10,087 nt of DNA from an uncultured Terrimonas sp. Its GTDB lineage: Bacteria; Bacteroidota; Bacteroidia; Chitinophagales; Chitinophagaceae. The notes beneath the pieces were generated by a model that searched no databases, had not been told where the DNA came from, and saw only the letters and a list, made by a program, of their open reading frames with translations. The stretch covers positions 1 to 10,087 of the forward strand of contig CAMPJQ010000053.1 of the NCBI GenBank assembly GCA_946886925.1. Reading direction: 5' to 3'. Positions 6,584 through 10,087 of the stretch are shown here, one piece after another (positions within the stretch are counted from its first letter, which is position 1; each line of letters begins with the position of its first letter). A program made the translations under genes and the position numbers.

Positions 6584-7954
6584 TTATACATTTTTGGGCA
6601 GCACAAAAGGATGACGATGCTCACGGGTCAGCATTTCGTTCGCCTCTGCATCGCTGATGAATTGCATCTTCACAGGATCAAAATCAAGACTGCGCCCCAA
6701 ACGATAAGATATATTTGCCAAATGAATAAGCGCGCAAGAATAAAAACCTTCGCGGATATCACCTTTCGCAACACTTTGATCATTGGCGCGTATGGCATTA
6801 ATAAAATCCTGGTAGTGATCGCCCAGTCCGCTTCCCCTTTCCCCCGGCTCACGGTCTTTTCCCATAAACGTTTCCCATTCATTTACATTCTTGCTCATAA
6901 AGCCTTTGGATCCGTAAAACAGGTTGCCCACCGTATTGTCGGCGCTCATCATGTAATTGTTGCCGGACTGTGGTGTTTCACTTTTTATGCCTTCGCGGTT
7001 GGTGATCCAGTGCCGCACTTCAAATTGCAGGATCTTTTTTTTATCGCCTGCGCCGTTGCTATTAGGGAACTCAAACAGGGCCATCATATCGTTAGGCGTT
7101 TGCTGATCGTCGTCAAACATAAAATGGGCTCCCATAGCCGTTATTTTTGAAGGCAGGGTAACGCCCAGTCCCCATCGCGCAATATCCATTTCATGCACGC
7201 CCTGGTTGCCTATATCGCCATTGCCATAGTCCCAGTTCCAGTGCCAGTTGTAATGAAAGCGATTTTTGGAGAATGCCCGCTTGGGCGCAGGACCCAGCCA
7301 CAGGTCGTAATCAACGCCGGCCGGAACGGGCTCATCCGGGGTTTTACCAATGCTGTCGCGCCATTTGTAACAAAGCCCTTTTGCCAGGTAAACCTCGCCC
7401 AGCTTCCCCGAATGCAGGAAGGCTGCCATGGTTTGCGCACAGGGATTGCTTCTTTGTTCAGCGCCATCCTGAACGATAACCTTATATTTTTCAGCCGCCT
7501 CCACTAATTTCTTCCCTTCGTAAAAGTTATGACAACAGGGCTTTTCTACCGATACATGCTTGCCCGCCTGGATGGCCCAGATGGCGGCAAGTGCATGCCA
7601 ATGGTTGGGCGTTGCTATTGAAACCGCGTCAACATCTTTATCTTCATAAAGTTTTCTCAGGTCAGTGTAGGTTTTGGGCGCGGGCAACATTTTATCGGCA
7701 AAATGTTTTTTAATCCGTTCGTTAAACAAATTACTGTCTACATCGCAGAGTACACTTACGCGTGTATCTTTTAACCCGGAGTAAGCCGCGATATGATTTT
7801 GCCCCATACCATGTATTCCGATTACAGCAACGTTTACCCGCTCATTAGCGCCCAGGATTGAAGCATACGATTTGGCACTGAGGCCCATACCGCCGATCCC
7901 TATTCCGGCAGTACCCATAATGGTTTTTTTAATAAAATCTCTTCTTGCTGTCAT
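6584..7954 (-). CDS. Tat-exported Gfo/Idh/MocA-family oxidoreductase
   Basis: The 456-residue product opens with a twin-arginine signal (TARRDFIKK, R4-R5, then the glycine-rich hydrophobic stretch MGTAGIGIGGMGLSA), so it is exported folded with its cofactor. The Rossmann fold has VIGIHGMGQNH (44-54), where the third glycine of GxGxxG is at 51, and a strand ending LCDVD (69-73). SIATPNHWHA (112-121) and VEKPC (136-140) are the family's core; K138 is the expected catalytic lysine. GNGDIGNQGVHEMDIARWGLG (244 onward) marks the C-terminal substrate domain. The reaction is NAD(P)-dependent oxidation or reduction of a sugar, polyol or glycoside; exported bacteroidal members often have tightly bound cofactor. 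The neighbour upstream on the same strand is a PhyH-type dioxygenase, 222 bp away with hairpin repeats between. Confidence 0.9.
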   Translation of the reverse strand: MTARRDFIKKTIMGTAGIGIGGMGLSAKSYASILGANERVNVAVIGIHGMGQNHIAAYSGLKDTRVSVLCDVDSNLFNERIKKHFADKMLPAPKTYTDLRKLYEDKDVDAVSIATPNHWHALAAIWAIQAGKHVSVEKPCCHNFYEGKKLVEAAEKYKVIVQDGAEQRSNPCAQTMAAFLHSGKLGEVYLAKGLCYKWRDSIGKTPDEPVPAGVDYDLWLGPAPKRAFSKNRFHYNWHWNWDYGNGDIGNQGVHEMDIARWGLGVTLPSKITAMGAHFMFDDDQQTPNDMMALFEFPNSNGAGDKKKILQFEVRHWITNREGIKSETPQSGNNYMMSADNTVGNLFYGSKGFMSKNVNEWETFMGKDREPGERGSGLGDHYQDFINAIRANDQSVAKGDIREGFYSCALIHLANISYRLGRSLDFDPVKMQFISDAEANEMLTREHRHPFVLPKNV

Positions 7955-7986
7955 CTTCTAAAATTAAAGTTTAAAAATGAATGCCT

Positions 7987-8126
7987 CTTAGGTTTTTCGG
8001 TGAACTATTTGTCGCTGGCTGGTGGGGACACCAGCCAGGGTGGCCTGCCGTGGGCGGTGTCTTCACCGCCCACATGGAGTAAAGCAAGAATTTGGAATTC
8101 CTCCTTAGGCTTTCCGATGAACTATT
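7987..8126. repeat. composite palindromic intergenic repeat: two hairpins flanked by 23-bp direct repeats
   Basis: The outer parts, 7987-8009 and 8104-8126, are a 23-bp direct repeat (CTTAGG..TTTC..GATGAACTATT type) matching at 20 of 23 positions, all three differences being transitions. Between them are two perfect 10-bp hairpins with 4-nt loops. One has arms CTGGCTGGTG and CACCAGCCAG at 8015-8024 and 8029-8038. The other has arms GTGGGCGGTG and CACCGCCCAC at 8050-8059 and 8064-8073. The first hairpin and its surroundings recur in inverted orientation at 9184-9218. The element lies between the PhyH and Gfo/Idh genes and looks like a dispersed REP-like family; it could also affect transcript stability or attenuate readthrough. 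Confidence 0.8.
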
Positions 8127-8176
8127 CAATTGATAAAATCAAATCTGTTTATTGTATGCATCTCACGAACGGGTTG

Positions 8177-8974
8177 TTATTGTTTAAACCCTGCATCACC
8201 CGTATGTAAACCCATTTTTGCTTCCAGGACTGATTCGTCTGGAACGGGTTTAAAAGGCGTATAGCAGGAAGGATCTTGTTTTTTATAGGGTTTGTTTTTT
8301 ACGAGGTTGAAGGTAGATATTAACGACCATCTTGGCCCGGCACTGGTATTTTTGTCGGAACGGTGCAGCAGGTTGCAATGGAAAAATAGAGTATCGCCGG
8401 GTTCTAGTTCAACATACACCAACTCCATGCGCTCCATTGCTATATTTACCTTTTCCATATCAGCGCCTTTCTGACCTCCTGTTGTGCCATGTTCTATCCT
8501 TCCCATTAAATGAGATCCTCTTAAAACCTGTAAACAACCATTTTCACGGGTGGCTGCTGTTAATGCAACCATTACGCTGATCATATCGGGAAACAAAAAA
8601 CCATCGTTGTACCAGTAACCATAATCCTGGTGCCATTCCCAGGCGCCGCCAACAAAAGGCTCTTTTTGCATGAGCTTGGTATGAAAATGAGCCGGTTCGC
8701 CATTCAGCAATAAGGCCACTCCATCGTACATCCGGCGCGACCGTGCAAACAGGCTGTAAATATTATCGCCAAGGGTATACCATAAAGCCAGTTTGGTGGT
8801 GTTGCCATCCTTGTCTGCTCTGCCATAGGTATTTCGCCGGATAACCTGGTCATTTTCCGCCGCCTGCATTAAAAGATCAATTTCATTTTTTGTATAGAGT
8901 GATTTCACGATTACATAGCCGTTCAACTCAAAAGCGGCTTTATCTGCGGCAGACAATTTTATAAATTGTTCCAT
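8177..8974 (-). CDS. phytanoyl-CoA dioxygenase (PhyH)-family Fe(II)/2-oxoglutarate oxygenase
   Basis: The 265-residue cytoplasmic protein has the PhyH double-stranded beta-helix signature. The FELNGYVIVKSL opening (15-26) is typical. The metal-binding HxD is WHQDYGYW (H115 and D117). The distal histidine is H204 in FFHCNLLHRSDKN, and R215 (AGPRWSLIST) should hold the 2-oxoglutarate carboxylate. ENGCLQVLRGSHLMGRIEHG (144-163) is the conserved loop before the distal histidine. Length is normal for the family. It would hydroxylate a small substrate using O2 and 2-oxoglutarate; the substrate is not readable, but the adjacent Gfo/Idh enzyme suggests a sugar- or polyol-related compound. The 5' spacer holds a short hairpin (CCCGTT/AACGGG at 9023-9043). 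Confidence 0.88.
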   Translation of the reverse strand: MEQFIKLSAADKAAFELNGYVIVKSLYTKNEIDLLMQAAENDQVIRRNTYGRADKDGNTTKLALWYTLGDNIYSLFARSRRMYDGVALLLNGEPAHFHTKLMQKEPFVGGAWEWHQDYGYWYNDGFLFPDMISVMVALTAATRENGCLQVLRGSHLMGRIEHGTTGGQKGADMEKVNIAMERMELVYVELEPGDTLFFHCNLLHRSDKNTSAGPRWSLISTFNLVKNKPYKKQDPSCYTPFKPVPDESVLEAKMGLHTGDAGFKQ

Positions 8975-9381
8975 CTGATTTGATTTTTTATTTAGAATGG
9001 ATCAATAAGATACATGCTTTTACCCGTTGCTAAAAGAAACGGGTTTGATATTTGGAATTCCTGCTAAAATCACTCCCGGTTCATTGCAACGAAAGCGGTT
9101 TTTCCATGGTCAAAATTATCCAAATGATTTGAGCTGGGCACTGAATTACCGAAGGTATATTTGAAATCAGTTTTTGCGTTTACCCGCCCTGGCTGGTGTC
9201 CTCACCAGCCAGCGACAATTTGGAATGCAACCCACTGTCCCGGCTGGAGAATACTTTGGACAAAATGTTATACCTTAAATGGCAAATAAATTTCACTTTG
9301 GGTATTCCGGCGGCGAATCAATATTATCCGCACTTTGCCAGTGTTACCGTTGTGTGCTACGCAGCTTGATTGGATAAAAAT
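8975..9381. other. 407-bp spacer between divergent PhyH and Crp/Fnr genes
   Basis: I see no coding frame worth reporting. The spacer holds a short hairpin with arms CCCGTT (9023-9028) and AACGGG (9038-9043), a 12-bp sequence TTTGGAATTCCT (9051-9062) identical to 8091-8102, an inverted copy of the palindromic repeat at 9184-9218, and a sequence at 9322-9339 matching 2078-2095. The promoters of both genes must lie here, but I found no perfect TAnnTTTG. The region is a repeat-rich divergent promoter region. Confidence 0.6.
9184..9218 (-). repeat. inverted copy of the palindromic intergenic repeat
   Basis: The reverse complement matches 8009-8043 at 33 of 35 positions. The two differences are one base in the hairpin loop and one just outside the stem. 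The 10-bp arms CTGGCTGGTG and CACCAGCCAG (9189-9198 and 9203-9212) are perfectly preserved. With the copy at 7987-8126 it brackets the PhyH gene in opposite orientations. Confidence 0.85.
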
Positions 9382-9960
9382 ATGAAAGACAATACAGACA
9401 CCTTATTACATAAAAAAGTTATTGGATTGGCGCCACTCAGCCAGGTATCCCTCAGCAAACTTTTTGAAGCCACTTACCAAAGAAAACTTTCCAAAGGAGA
9501 GATCATTTTAAAACAAGGCCAGGTATGCAAAAAGATCGTATTTGTGGAAAAAGGCTATTTGCGCACTTTTATGGACAAAGACGGACTGGACATCAATACT
9601 GACTTTACATTTGAAAACAACTTCACCACCAACCTTAAGAGTTTACGTTCTTCACTTCCCTCTGACACTACTATACAGGCGGGAGAAGCATCAATCATTT
9701 ATGAATTTGACAAAGATGTTCTTTTAGAACTTTATGAAGCATCACCAGAGATTGAATCTTTTGGAAGAAGACTTGTAGAGCAACTATTGATCATGCAGGA
9801 AGAACACACAAACTTATTTAAGCTTTTTACCCCCGCCGGGCGGTATAAATATTTGCTATCGAACAAACCTCAAATCATTCAAAGAGTAAGCGTATCTCAA
9901 CTCTCCTCTTATCTGGGTATAGCACGGGAAACGCTAAGCCGTATCAGAAAAAAAAGATAG
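9382..9960 (+). CDS. Crp/Fnr-family transcriptional regulator
   Basis: This 192-residue DNA-binding protein has an N-terminal cyclic-nucleotide-binding fold (about 15-115) and a C-terminal helix-turn-helix (about 168-191). SKGEIILKQGQVCKKIVFVEKGYLR (37-61) is the typical cNMP-fold glycine pattern. The effector pocket lacks the GE-x-F...R-A signature of cAMP binders. There is only one cysteine (C49), so an FNR-type iron-sulphur cluster is excluded; the signal is unknown. The recognition helix SVSQLSSYLGIARETLSRIR carries RETLSR (182-187), which matches the R-E-x-x-x-R contacts that E. coli CRP makes with TGTGA. I chose ATG 9382; a TTG at 9370 would add four residues. A CRP-type operator lies 11 bp after its stop, before the next gene, so that gene is the likely target. 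Confidence 0.88.
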   Translation: MKDNTDTLLHKKVIGLAPLSQVSLSKLFEATYQRKLSKGEIILKQGQVCKKIVFVEKGYLRTFMDKDGLDINTDFTFENNFTTNLKSLRSSLPSDTTIQAGEASIIYEFDKDVLLELYEASPEIESFGRRLVEQLLIMQEEHTNLFKLFTPAGRYKYLLSNKPQIIQRVSVSQLSSYLGIARETLSRIRKKR

Positions 9961-9970
9961 CAGCTCATTT

Positions 9971-9986
9971 TGTGACTTTTGTCTCA
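9971..9986 (+). promoter_or_regulatory. candidate CRP-type operator
   Basis: TGTGACTTTTGTCTCA matches TGTGA-N6-TCACA at 9 of 10 half-site positions. It lies between the Crp/Fnr stop codon (9960) and the next start codon (10037), centred about 58 bp upstream of that ATG. The regulator just upstream has the RETLSR recognition helix that reads TGTGA in CRP, so local regulation of the 10037 gene is likely. The effect, activation or repression, cannot be read. Confidence 0.55.
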
Positions 9987-10036
9987 GGTGATTTGTAATT
10001 TTCATTCCCAGCTTTGTAGTTCATAAATCACTAAAT

Positions 10037-10087
10037 ATGAACACAAACAACAAAGAAACCGTAACCAACTTTATTGAAGATATCTGG
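10037..10087 (+). CDS. start of a gene resembling SnoaL-like/ester cyclase proteins (partial)
   Basis: The frame from the ATG is open to the window end and reads MNTNNKETVTNFIEDIW. NKxxVxxFIEDIW is the opening helix commonly seen in SnoaL-like polyketide-cyclase/ester cyclase (NTF2-fold) proteins. Only 17 residues are visible, so the family is tentative. The 76-bp gap after the Crp/Fnr gene contains a CRP-type operator, which suggests a separate regulated promoter for this gene. Confidence 0.55.
   Translation, partial: MNTNNKETVTNFIEDIW

Noticed and set aside
6611..7507. Long + strand open frames opposite the Gfo/Idh gene
   Set aside because: They lie antisense to a well-conserved protein and their translations show no recognisable domain.
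8050..8073. Intrinsic terminator for the PhyH gene
   Set aside because: The stem is strong but no T-run follows on either strand, and the hairpin belongs to a repeated element.

Overview
The window looks like chromosomal DNA from a member of the Bacteroidota, probably Chitinophagaceae-like. Evidence: family-level resemblance of most proteins, exported proteins with short signal peptides ending in SAQ/AQ, start codons without clear Shine-Dalgarno sequences, one good match to the Bacteroidota -7 box (TAnnTTTG), and intergenic hairpin repeats. The taxonomic call is inference; there is no rRNA gene or other marker.

Region 1 (1-1815, + strand) is visibly more AT-rich and is decaying or mis-sequenced. 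After the tail of an unknown gene come a ParB-like protein gene (63-490) and, 8 bp later, a Schlafen AlbA_2/GHKL-ATPase 'RecG-like' regulator (499-1815). Both are broken by apparent single-base losses, mostly in short homopolymers: one in the first gene and three in the second. Every downstream gene is intact. A tandem 20-bp repeat (1815-1854) and a repeat-rich spacer follow.

Region 2 (2154-5065, + strand) carries four intact genes: an exported amidohydrolase, a HAD-family phosphatase, and a closely spaced pair of an exported ABM-domain protein and an exported alpha/beta-hydrolase. The pair has a candidate promoter at 3740-3747.

Region 3 (5085-6358, - strand) is a two-gene unit: a four-helix DUF2269-type membrane protein, then a protein built of three DUF2249-like repeats whose middle copy has lost the NDHDP signature. 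A short inverted repeat sits directly upstream of the second gene.

Region 4 (6584-8974, - strand) has a Tat-exported Gfo/Idh/MocA oxidoreductase and a phytanoyl-CoA dioxygenase-type Fe(II)/2-oxoglutarate enzyme, a pairing that suggests sugar or polyol catabolism. Between and beyond them lie copies of a palindromic intergenic repeat (7987-8126 and, inverted, 9184-9218).

Region 5 (9382-10087, + strand) has a Crp/Fnr regulator with a CRP-type recognition helix (RETLSR). Just after its stop is a near-perfect CRP-type operator (TGTGA-N6-TCTCA), and then the start of a gene that resembles SnoaL-like/ester cyclase proteins. This is probably a regulator-target pair. I see no CRISPR array, rRNA, tRNA, complete insertion sequence or clearly novel multigene system.
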